Source of the DNA: Apoda limacodes
Lineage: Eukaryota; Arthropoda; Insecta; Lepidoptera; Limacodidae
Assembly: GCA_946406115.1 (NCBI GenBank)
Contig: OX291540.1
Coordinates: 5,266,563-5,330,562, forward strand
DNA length: 64,000 bases
Reading direction: 5' to 3'
The notes under the pieces: generated by a model
Seen by the model: only the letters and a program-made list of their open reading frames with translations
What the model was told of the DNA's origin: nothing
The model's database searches: none
Shown here: positions 1 through 11,900 of the stretch, in pieces
Layout of the letters: the number at the start of each line of letters is the position of its first letter
How positions within the stretch are numbered: position 1 is the stretch's first letter
Made by a program: the position numbers and the translations under genes

Positions 1-344
1 GAAAGCTCTCTACTTAAACTTATAAAATATTGTCGTAAAAGTCATGTCGTATGTCATGCATAAATATTAGCATACCAACCATATATGAAACTGTGATGGC
101 TCTAATAAGATGAAGATTGTAACCCATATTCTGGCAATTATACAAACTATTATTATTATTATTATAAAAATCTGCCAGGTCAGATCAGGTAAAATATTTA
201 TACTACAGTCGCCATATAGTACAGTAAATGACGGTAAAAAGATGGTACAACCTAGCAATTCTTTCAAAAAGATGGATTTTCTTCAAAATTTGGGATTAAG
301 CTCTACCCTACTGCCCTATGCCTATGCCGATGTGTGCTTTTGAC

Positions 345-960
345 TAAAATTCACAAATTTTATAGGCATTTAAGGAATGAAAAAACGTATAAAGCTTTTG
401 ATTAATGATAATTATATAGTTTTAAAAACTATTTGTGATTTTTCAACCCCTATTTTATTCCTTACGCCCTTTTAAAACACCCTTTTTGACATAAAATTAA
501 AAAAAAAACCATTTTTCGGAATATTTTATTTCTTGTTTTGATAAATTATTATATTTAAATCGTAGATATCTTAAAGGTATTGTTATAATTAGTTTTTATC
601 CTCTAAAAACCACATATTTAAATCGTAGATATCTTAAAGGTATTGTTATAATTAGTTTTCATCCCCTAAAAACCACCTCTATTATCATTGACAAAAATTG
701 ATAAATTCACAAATTAAAGCATTTAAGGAATTAAAAAACGTACAAAGCTTTTGATTAATGATAGTTATATAGTTTTAAAAACTATTTGTGATTTTTAACC
801 CCTGTTTTATTCGTTACGCCCATTTAAAACACCCTTTTTGACATAAAATTGAAAAAAAAACAGTTTTGATAAATTATTTAAATTGTAGACATCTCAAGGG
901 AATTGTTAAAATTCCAAATCAAATCAAATCATCCCCTTAAAACCACCCCTATTACATTAA
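345..960. repeat. Diverged tandem duplication in AT-rich DNA
   Basis: A block beginning AAATTCACAAATT at about 348 recurs at about 703 with the same order of landmarks: GCATTTAAGGAAT, AAAACGTA(T/C)AAAGC, TTTTGATTAATGATA, ACTATTTGTGATTTTT and CACCCTTTTTGACATAAA. Within it a 63-bp subunit starting ATATTTAAAT at 551 repeats at 614, with a more diverged third copy near 870. No coding potential is seen. Confidence 0.8.
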
Positions 961-2164
961 AATACAAAAAAAGGTTTTTTTAAGATATGATGCTTCATTA
1001 AAACAAATTATTTATTTTTTGAGTTTATTATCTCAGAACCTGTATTTCCAAATTTTCATCCCTTAAAAATTGAAACAAACACACACAAGACCCCTTCACC
1101 AGGTGCCAATGATGAGAACACTATTAGTATACATGTATAGTATACGCATTTCTCTGCTCCAAAATCTAGTTGCTTCGAAATTGCAAAAAAATGCGTTTGG
1201 TTTTTTTAAGTTTTCTCGGATGCATTTTGGCCTCGAGAGGTAAAAAAAAGGGTTTTGTAGGGGAATTCCATCGCCTATAAGCTCATGTAAGTTTTATATT
1301 TCTCAAACCCTTAATTTTATAAAGGTCAACGGTGAAAGGGCTCAAGGGCGGTACTGATTTCGTATCAATGCTAAGTTTTACAAGCCATATCTCGAAGAAT
1401 TTTTAAGCTACAGTAAAAAAATAAAATAAAAATATTTTTGAATGAAAATGCTAACTTTTTGTACTCTAGCAATTTTTACGTATATGGTTTATTTTCTGAG
1501 TTAATTTGAAAAATGTCATTTTTTTTTTAATATTTCAAAAATACCTATTTCTTCAAAAATATGTTTTTTCAAAAATAAACATTTCAAATCGGTCAAACTT
1601 TTGGATTATATTTATTATGTCAAGATAAATTCATTTAAACATTTGTAACATTTAATTCCAATTAGGGTAATAATGAGATGCGTTTCATTGTTGATTTTTC
1701 TCGTAAAAAAAATATAAACCAACTTTATTTTCGTCAAAACTCCATTAGTTTTAATGCAGGGGAACTTTAAAAAACGCATTTTAAAGTACTTTAAAACAGA
1801 TTCGGAGCACTTTCATCGTAACAAGTACCGTTTCTTCGTAATTTAATGTTGAAATGTGTAAATTTGTCGTTAAAAAAATAAGGCTTACCTTCAATGAGCT
1901 ATAACTTTGTTTGTATTGTGTCTACATTAAAAACCAAGAAAATAAATTCTTTGATTTTTCATCACCTACCATTTTAATAATTACAGATTTTTTGATTCAA
2001 TCAATAGTTTATGTGAAAAATCGTCAGAAAACGTGGTTATTTTCGAAAAACAAATTACATTTTCGATCAATAATTTCTCAAAAAGTATTGATTTTTCGAA
2101 AAACTTCTAAAAAAAATTTTTAGCCTAAAATCCATCTTTCTATCGATTGCTGGATTTTTTTTTA
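961..2164. other. AT-rich non-coding stretch
   Basis: Low-complexity AT-rich sequence with long A and T runs. No open frame of convincing composition, no recognisable transposon coding remnant and no RNA gene was seen. It is the interior of the candidate inverted-repeat element. Confidence 0.6.
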
Positions 2165-2303
2165 AGTACCATCCCCCCGCGAAAAAGCACACCTTGGCAT
2201 AAGGTAGATTTTGCTTCTTGGGGTCTTCTCTACTTACTGTCAAAATTTTAGCAAAATCCATCTTGAATGAATTGCTAGTCAAAAACCGTCATTTACTGTA
2301 CTA

Positions 2304-2711
2304 AAATTGAAATGGTGTAAACTTACAATGACAGTAGCGACCAAACACCCAAGGTCAGAAGGTCAGAAAAGTTTGTTGCCCTATTATGCAGACGATATCC
2401 AAATTTAAAATGCTTCCGTTTTCTTTTTTAACCGCAGGTCAGTAAACACTTACAATAAAACGCTTTCATGCTGAGTTAAAACTTTTTACGATTCACTTCA
2501 CCCCTTTCTTGATTTTCTTGATTCACCAGCCAAAATTTGATTTAAACTCTTTTTCCACTCCTATACTTAGAAAATTGTTTTATGAATTGTCTTATAACAT
2601 TCTCTTTGTTTTTATAATACTCTTAGCTTTAGTTTGTCCATTAGATTTGTGCTTTAGGTATATCACTTATTGTTTCAGTTCATAACTAAATAAACGAAAC
2701 AAAATAAAGAG
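2304..2711 (+). promoter_or_regulatory. Hexokinase 5' flank with a 3' splice site in the 5' UTR
   Basis: A pyrimidine-rich stretch ends in TTGTTTCAG, with the AG at 2677-2678. This would start an exon at 2679 and leave a 33-nt 5' UTR before the ATG at 2712. If it is used, the promoter and first non-coding exon lie further upstream, possibly outside the window. No TATA box or initiator could be assigned here. Confidence 0.5.
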
Positions 2712-2996
2712 ATGTCAACTACATTTTATAACGGGACAATGCCCAACTCCGTGGGAAAAGAAATAAAGATGAACGGCTACGGCCATCACGTGAACGGAGG
2801 AGTAAACGGAAAGGTGAACGGAGAAATCAGCAAAGTGAACGGCGAAGTCGGAAAGGTGAACGGAGAAATGAACGGTGAATCGAACGGTGGCGTCTGGTAC
2901 GGCAAAGTGAATGGACACGTTAATGGGGATGGTTCTTGGGACGAAGAATTCTTGCCTTCTCCTTTGCGCTTGGTGAACAAGACTTTAGCCCAAAAG
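2712..2996 (+). CDS. HK: Hexokinase coding exon 1 (VNG-repeat extension)
   Basis: Encodes residues 1-95, ends AAG|GTATGT in phase 0. Residues about 20-75 are built from repeated VNG/MNG units (KVNGE, EVGKVNGE, HVNGDG), rich in Asn, Gly, Lys and Glu. The exon closes with LVNKTLAQK, the start of the hexokinase N-terminal helix. Confidence 0.93.
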
Positions 2997-5900
2997 GTAT
3001 GTTTCTGTAATAATACTATACAAATGTAAAGTGTCTGAATGTCTTAGCCAAAAAAGCGATGTAGTACATATAACAGCATTAAAGCATCATCATCAGTATC
3101 AAATTCCTTACAATATTTTATCTCACTTCATCTAAAATACTGTAAATATATTTTTAACTGACTTAAAAAACAAGGTGGTTCTTAATAAGTCTGATACGTA
3201 CAAGTTCGCGCATAGCATCGTTTATTTTTATTATAAAGGGTTACCCTATAGAATGGCCCTATATTAATTTGGATACTATATAATTATGGAAACCTTTGGT
3301 TCCAGAAATGTCTAAAAAAATAAAAAATGTCTTCTTAATATTAAACAAAATCAATAAAAATAATCTTTCTTCCAATATCCACTTGAAAGTTATAAATAAG
3401 CACATTTTAAGCTGGAAGAAAATTGAACTAAGTGTTTTCTTCGGCTTTTAATCATATCCTGAAATTTCAATGTTCGCATGGTATTCAGAGGGAATTAAAA
3501 TGAATTAAAATAAACCGGCCAAGTGCGGGTTAGGTTCCGTGCCTCCACAGAATACACGAGCCCTAATCCTACTTGACTAGTTTTTATTATTTATTGTTTT
3601 ACTATAGAGTTTACACTATAATCGTTTTAAGTGTAATTCTTGTATGTATTACCGTTTTTACGATAGAGTAAAACAACGAAAACACGTTTTTTGTATGAAG
3701 ACCTCTTAAATTTTTATTATGGACAGACAAACAGACAGCAGAAGCTCTCCGCGTAGGCTTTGTAATAGAGTTACGTTAGTTTCAATTTTAACACATTATT
3801 ATGACAGACCTGAATTATGTATATACATATCTACTGCGCTTTCCTAACATGCAATGTAATACGTATACGTACGAGATTCCAAACCCACCATCACAGTTGC
3901 CCCCAATCAAGCTGATCGCCCCCAATTTATTTGCCGGCGCAATTTATTGGTTTAAATTGATCGGTCTGTCCCGATTGAGAGACGTCTTTCATTAAGTCAA
4001 TAGACTGTTTATTTTTAGTTTGAATATAAATGTTATTATTTTAAATAGAGTTCTAGAAAAACATAATTTTAGATACAAATCTTCATTAACAATAACACAA
4101 TTATTGTGTAGAAGATATACTAAATACAAACATACGTACGGCCATTGTGAAATATAAAGTTTATAAGAAAAGACATAGTTATAATTTACATAAACGTGTG
4201 TTTGCCATTGTGTGCGAGATAAAAAGTTTGTAAGAGAATACACTTATATTAGGTCCTTACATACGAAATTGATGTTGAATAGAACTGGCCACTTTCAGCT
4301 CAAAAAGCCGGCGTTTGCTTAAGAATGCCAAATTAAAATTTATTTCAATTCAAGCTTGTTTATTTGTGTTTCGAATGTAATAATTCATTTGTTTTCGCGT
4401 CTTTTAATTTTGCTTTGACATCGTTATGTGCTCAATACGGAAAACATAAAATATCGCATTATTTTTGAATACGAATACCATCGTGGCACTAGCGCTGCAC
4501 AAACAGCTCGAAGGATTAATGTTGTGTACGGAGAAGCCACTGTAATAGAAAACACAGTACGTTTTTTGGTTCCAACGCTTTCGTTCTGGAAATTTTGACC
4601 TCCAGAACAACCCTCGTAGACGGCCCGAGACCGGTTAAATCCAGGAAAACCGGCTAAATCCTGCCCCAAGCGAAAGTTGACTAAAAAAAAAGGTACTGGT
4701 TAGTGTCTGGTGGACCAGCGTTGGTGTCGTCCACTATAGTTTCCTAAGATCTGGTCAGACGATTGCGGCAGATCTGTATTGCCGACAATTGGAAACCATG
4801 ATGAAAAAGCCAGCTGTTAAACAGCCGAGATTGGTCAACCACTCTAGCCCACTGCTGCTTCAGGACAACGCTAGACCACACACTGCACAACAGACGGTGG
4901 CGAAACTACTGGAGCTAGGAGTGGAATGTCTCCGTCACCCACCAAACTTCCCGGATCTTGCTCCATCCTATTACTACTTTTTTCAGAATTCGGATAATTT
5001 CTTAATTGGAAAAAATTCAATTCAGATGAGGCAGTCCAAAACACCTTCAAAGATTTTGTTGATTCTCGTTCCCGCAATTTTTTTAACAAAGGTATCAATG
5101 AACGCCCTATAAAATGGCAAAAGTGCATAGATCACAACGGTACCTACTTTGATTGATTAAATAAAAAAAAATAGTTTTGCTTTTTCCGTATTACACATCA
5201 ATTTCATAACCTTATATAATTAACTAAATACACGGCCATTGTAATATACAAAATTTCTAAGAAAAGACAAATATATAACACGGCCATTGTGAAATACAAA
5301 GTTAGTAAGAAAAGATAAACTTTAAAATTTCAGGTAAATTGTATGTACCGTTATAAAAATAAATCTAAAATTGGTAACAACTTGAGAGTTTGTGATTTTT
5401 TCTATCTAAAAAGTTTTAGTGTATTGTGTTTTTGCTGATACCAGGCCTTGGAATTATAATATTGTATCTACATATTTATATATTATTTAGTTGGACACGA
5501 TTTAGTTGATTTACTCACTGAAAATGTTATTCTATTATAGGAATTTACCTTTATACGCATTCTTAAAGCCGCGATGTTGTACATATTAATTTTATATCGA
5601 TAAAAAACTATGTAACAATTACACAAGGCAACAAAAAAAAAACTTTTTTTGTATTTGTTATTTAATGACAATTGTCTGTTTTTTTACATTGAAAAATAAC
5701 CAAAAACTCAATTTATCAATACAAGTTTGCTTTATACGATGATAAATAAAATACACGATTTTTGCCAAATTCTTAGAGGTTAGGGGCCGTTCATTAATCA
5801 CGTGATGTTTTTTTTTTTAGCATTTTTTAAAACCCCCCCCCCCCCCCCCTTGGTGATACGTGGTGAGGTTAAGGACTAACCCCCCCAAATCACGTGTATT

Positions 5901-8900
5901 TTTTAGTACCTACAAAAAATCTTAATTTTTTTGAATTTTGACGAAAAAATAAATACACGTGATATCTTACTACACCCCCCCTCCCCCTTGTGATATTTCG
6001 TGATTTTCGCCGGATCCCCTCCCCCCCACGTGAGCCTCACGTGATTAATGGACGGCCCCTTACTATGCTTAATAAGCAAACTTTATGAGCTAAAAATATT
6101 ATTTCTTTTTTAAATTAGATATAAGGAATTAAAATCGGGTAAACAGAACTCATGCACCTAATTCGTGTTGACTTGTGTTATATACTACTTTGAACCCACA
6201 GGGTTTATGAAGGTGCATAAATACTAAATTTACCACCACTAAATTAGTTTTATTACTTTAAGAAGCTAAAACAGGTGCAATATAATTGCTAATTTTTTTT
6301 CCAGTATTTTACAACTTCTATAAAGATATTAATATTTATGGACAAATAATAGCAAATGTGACGCGCATGTAGACATACAAACTTCTTTTCATAAGAGCCG
6401 CCGCCGTTTTATATCTTTGATTAGGTATTTTAATAGGTTTTTAGATATCTGCTATCAGTTTGTAAAAGGTATGTCTAATAAAGACTTGATTAAAATTACA
6501 CCTAATGATTTTGTAATTTTAAAGATAGCGTCCTACGCTACAATATAAATTTTTAATTCAATTATAAACTTATGTCCCACGGGAAACTTTGGCTAAAGTG
6601 TTGGTTGATAGTTTTTTGTAACTGAGAAAAAAAAACTGTTTTTTACTTTGTAATTGTAAAATCTTCCGCGGAATATTACTTTTAGTGGAATGTTTCTTAA
6701 ATAAAGTATCTATAATGTAAAACATGTATAATATCTTGTCGATAATAGTTTTATATTGCCAGCAGCTCCTGATGATAAATTGTGTTTGAATGTCTCACTG
6801 GCTTTGAGAAGTAGTGGTTCCAAGAAATTGCCCATCGATAAAACTGTCATTGATTCACGAAAGATACTTCGTTACGTATTTATAAATTTATATTTCATGA
6901 TGTTACGTTATGCTCATTACGTATTTGTTTTCCCGCCTTGCCCGTGGCACAGTTGTGATAGTTCGGTTCACCGGACCATCGTTGAAATTTTGTATATTTA
7001 CTATTTGTTTTTTATTTTTATATGAAACTGGTTTTGGTATGTTTAAATGAGATTGTGCTGTGGCTTTTAAACGGCGCTTATTTATATATGTTAGTTTTCT
7101 GTTTTAGCAATTGTTTTGAAGACGATATCAAGGGTGTTTTAAACTCTTTCTTGCCTTGTAGAAAATAAGAGTTAAAATTAGGAAATTTCGATGCTTATAA
7201 AAAATACGTTTAAAAATATGTTTATGTTTATGCAATTCGTATGTTATTCTTTGCATTAAATATGTGCTTTAAAAGATTAACTAAGACTGTTTTGTCCAAC
7301 CATATCTAGAAAACTGATGCACTATTACGTATTTATGTTTTAATCAGTCTGTTGTTATCATGTTTTTTTTCCAAACGCTGCATAACAGAAATACATACGA
7401 GTTCGATATAAATGCAATAAATAATAATTAATCGATTACGCAAAACAAGCATTAAAACATCAATTAAAATTCAAGTCTCAAACTACTTTAATTTTAGTTG
7501 TGATGACGACTTACCCCTTACCTTTTGTAGATCATTAGTTGTACCTGTAACTTTGGTAGTGTGAGCTTCAAATTATAGGGTGATTTAATAAATAAGTATC
7601 CCAAATGTTGATTAAGGACAAATAAAAGAATCAATTAGAATTCGCATGGTGCGTGCACTTACAAATATACCTAAAGTTTTATTGGATCTATGATCAACGA
7701 TATTGCCAAGAAACGTTGACATTTTTCATAACAGTGCATCACTATGAATCGATAATAGTAAGACGGCATTGAGCCGTAACACCGCGCCTCCTCATTGATA
7801 GCTTGACAATTTGAATCACCATAAGTGGACAGATTTATCTCGTCTATCTGTTTGTCTTCCGTCCTGCCTCAAGTACCTGTCTCTGATGATGCATGGGTTG
7901 TCTGTCTCCTGATCTGTTTGGTAATATCAAGCTATTTAGTTTTAGTTACGTTTGAGACTGTTGATGGACCACAATATTGTTCGTCCCCTTGTTAAAATTT
8001 ATAATATAGGTAGGTAATTAATAGAAAAATGATTTTCACATAACGGCACTATTTTTGAACGACCTATCCAACGACATCCTACACCATAAGTTTGCTGAAA
8101 AACCATCTCCACCTTAAGTGCAGGGAAAGTTTTTCTTTTTATAAGATTTTGTTTAACCACTTTGTTTGCGTTAATTATATGTATACCAAATTACAGCTTT
8201 CTAATATTCTAAGGGTCCCTGGGCTAAGGCGCAGACAGACGGACGGACAGAAACTATAATGGTTTCTTGTTGACTACGGAACTCTTAAAAGAAATAAAAA
8301 AAAACTATTACTTATAAGTTTCTTTTCCACTTAAGTACTGAGGTTTCCATCACTTTTGCTGAATTGGGACAAAATTATCATTCGGCCGATCAGTAGTTAT
8401 GGGGTTTCGTCTGCGTCACCAACGACCTCTGATGTTATCGGGCGTCAGGCGATACGAGATGGTGCGTCTGCGGGCGCGACACATCACGTGTACGTCGTTA
8501 TCTTACCATGATAACATACCGTACCGTAACAAACGAAAATTAATATCTCCGCTAAATCTGAAAAACTTAAAAGTAGAAAAGATATCAATTTAAAAGGAAA
8601 TATCACGACCAAGCGAATGCAGAATAGGACCCGGTCCTAGATACAAATGTGCGATAGGGACAACTGCGCCTCCGGCTGTTTTACGTAGTCGTAATCATCA
8701 ATATTGGGGTACCGTAGGCCCCACTTTCTTCTTCCAAATATGAACAAAATTAATTCAACTTAAAGGTAATGAATTATTTCGTGTCCGTATGTTTTGTTTT
8801 CTTCAAAATTAGTTTTCATATTTGTGTAGCACACGTCTAAAGGCATTTTTTTGGACTTTTGCAGGGCCCCAGTTATTCATAGGAATAAAAAAATTAAAAA

Positions 8901-11900
8901 GTAAAACATATAGACATAGTGATTCTGTATATCTAAAATACATAAAAAAATAAAAGATTTCATGTCAAAAACAGGGAGGAAACAGGGGAATACGTTTGTA
9001 TAGGAAAAAACAGCACGATGTTCCCTCTTAAGGCTATGGCATACCCTAGCAAATGCGTCTCGTTTTGACGTGTACCAACACATATTACACTATTGAATCA
9101 TACAAAAAGACACGGTGCGCGCGCGTTGATAATCTTGATTTTTTCAGTGTTTTATCGGTATAAAATTCAAATATTTATTAAGAACTATGAAATTCACTCG
9201 GCCAAATTAATAAATAATTTATGAAATAAGAATCAAGAGAACATTAATCTCTAAATATCTTCATAATTTTCCCAACAATTTGAATTAAAGCCGAAAAATG
9301 AAGTGTCAGAATTTTTTTTTTTTCTTACCGTTTTAATAGCCAAATTATTTTAATATTAGCAAATCCTTTTAATTAAGGTTTGAAATATAACATATATTTT
9401 TTACCTGCCAAAAAGTGTATTCAGTACTGTAACAAAATTAATCAAATTCTTGCAAACTTAACTCGTTCGGGAATGCCATCACCTTAAGATGTTAAAAAAA
9501 TATAAGCACTTACACGTTGGACGTGTTGGACAGCAACGGGGACGGCTGGTCTTCTGGCTGGTTAAAATTCCAAAGTTAAAATCTTTGGGTTGCAGGTTTA
9601 AGCCCTGGCTCGAGGTTAATCATTTAATACATCTTTACTATGAAATGATATATTTATATTAAAGATATAGCCATTGATATGGCCTTTATGATATTTTCTT
9701 TAAAGTTTTCAACCTCAAGGGTGCCTCAAACGAAGAAAGAATATCTCTATGTAGGTATATAAAGTTGTCATGTATTTGAGTAGGTATTTGTTAGATTGAT
9801 ATATTAGGACTTCATCATTCCCTAGCAATTGTGTGTTTAAATTTTGGTTAGCATTTGCTAAATATCAGTAGATATAGGATCACGTTAATTAAAATTGGCC
9901 TACATTGAGACGATTATGTGGCCGTCGAAAAATCGATCTAGGTATATAGGACAAAAATAGGCGACGAACATACCTAGCACCAGGGTTTTGAACTCGGTTA
10001 AAAAGAATTATTAAAATTCGATAACTGCTTTTTGAGCAATACGTGGACAAACATACAAACAAACAGAAAATAAGTTAAGAAGCGCAAAAAGGCAAACATA
10101 TGATTATTGTGCAATTATATACAAAATAAAACAATATTATATACATACATACGGGTCGAACTGACAACCTCCTTTGATTTTGAAGTCGGTTAAAAGGGCC
10201 TATGATAGCGTAGTAAAGAATAAGTTGTGGTTGGCATCGTCCTTGTGTGAAAGTGTACAGCTTAATTAAGGAAACTTTTAATTTATTGAAATGTTTTACT
10301 GTTGTTTGTACCACTGTGCATCATCCTTTGCTTAGATGCTATCAGACAAACGACCCGCAGCGCTACGTGCCTGGGAATTGTGAGGGTTAAATACTCAAAG
10401 GAATTGTGACACGATTCATGTTCATCTGTCAAAACTCGTAAATAAGGAAAGTTACCAACATACAATACATTTCATCTACAATCGTTAAAGTTCCTCAAGA
10501 ACATGCGGTTTAATAAGAAATATCCTCGGTTTATGTCACTCATGTGTTCCAAGCGGCAAACGATTGCTAATCCCAATTTTTTTGGATTTCAATTCCCAGA
10601 GAGTCATCTAATTTTAATATATTATTAAAATTCTCAAAAAAAAACATTACATATTGTAAGAAGAGGATAAAGAATACTGAAGCTATTGCTTGTTTGCAGG
10701 TAGAAGCCAGATTATCATCTCTCATGCTAAACGGGTCCGTGTTGCGTCGTGTGGCTGAGGTCTTCGAGGAGGAAATGGACAACGGGCTAAGGGACCTGCC
10801 CTCAAGTCTGCAGATGGAAAATACTTATGTGCCAGAGTTGCCGGACGGAACAGGTACTGCTGTAGCATAGCTTATGGGTTTAATGAGATCACCCTATTTT
10901 GTACTATTTAAGTAATCAGTGATTCGTCTAAAATGTGTGTGGTGCTAAACTGGATGTTGCTTTGTTGTTTCTTAAACAACGTTAAAATTGCCTTAAAATA
11001 GCATTACAATAGATTTCCTTAGATCGTAGCTTAACAAGTAAACAAAACTGTGACGTCTTATGACAAATAATGTCAATAACTGCTCGTTTTTTTGTAATTG
11101 GGTACATGAATAAGGAAACAGATGAGATAGTATTCCGTATATAACTTTACACCTGGACACAGTTTACCGTCTTTTAATTGTTTTTATTATTAATGCTCTG
11201 TCTCACTCTGTTTCTGTAAAGGTATGTAGATGGTATAAAGGCTACATATACATACAAATAAAATTATTTTTAATATTTGAAAAGAAGTTTGTAACCCGTA
11301 CCTAACCTAAACAAATTTTAAAAGTTTTTAACAATTAGATATGTAACCTTCTTGACCGTTGGCATAGTCCAGTAATCTGTTTGTCTTTAATTTTAGAGGA
11401 AGGAGTATTCTTAGCATTAGACCTGGGAGGCACCAACTTCCGCGTCCTATATCTGCAACTCAGTAAGGGTCAACTGGTCCGGGAAGAAGTCAAGCATTAT
11501 CATATCAGGTGATGAATCATGCTTCTGTTTCACAAATGAACTGTTACTGAAACAACAAATAAGATAAGAGAAGTTTTTAAGAGAGTGGCACTGATTTGTA
11601 CTTCGAGTGATGTCATACAATTTATAGTCTTTAAATTAATTGCTTCATATGGCCTGTGTATCGGTGTACTGTTTTCTCTTAACTACTCTTGCTTGTATCA
11701 ACTATCAATACGCCCTCGTTCAAAATATATCAGGAATAAAGACACAGATATCAGATATGTCAACGCTGCAAATATGTCGCTGTGGGTCGAACAGATCAGC
11801 GTGAACAGTTTTTTCATAATTTCTAGTGAGTCGCTGCGTATGGGTCCCGGCGAAGACCTTTTCAACTTCCTGGCTGACTGCGTACTGGACTTCCTTCGCT

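Larger units (their letters stand above)
217..2303. repeat. Candidate foldback / long-inverted-repeat element
   Basis: Positions 217-234 and 2286-2303 are perfect 18-bp inverted copies (TAGTACAGTAAATGACGG and its complement). Inward of them, roughly 235-345 and 2165-2285 remain recognisably similar in inverted orientation (both carry GCAATTC..TTC, GATGGATTTT, CTTATGCC/CTATGCC and GTGTGCTTTT). The interior is AT-rich and non-coding. This is the layout of a foldback or MITE-like element of about 2.1 kb, but no target-site duplication was established, so the true ends are uncertain. Confidence 0.45.
6063..10699. other. Rest of hexokinase intron 1
   Basis: AT-rich intron. Apart from the small repeat pieces listed separately (8045-8295, 9530-9612, 10165-10240), no exon with acceptable splice sites and no transposon coding sequence was recognised. 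Confidence 0.6.

Noticed and set aside
2715..2980. Open frames on the - strand opposite hexokinase exon 1
   Set aside because: They are shadows of the VNG repeat (runs of Val-His-Phe/Pro-Phe-Thr) and the + strand frame joins in phase to a conserved gene.
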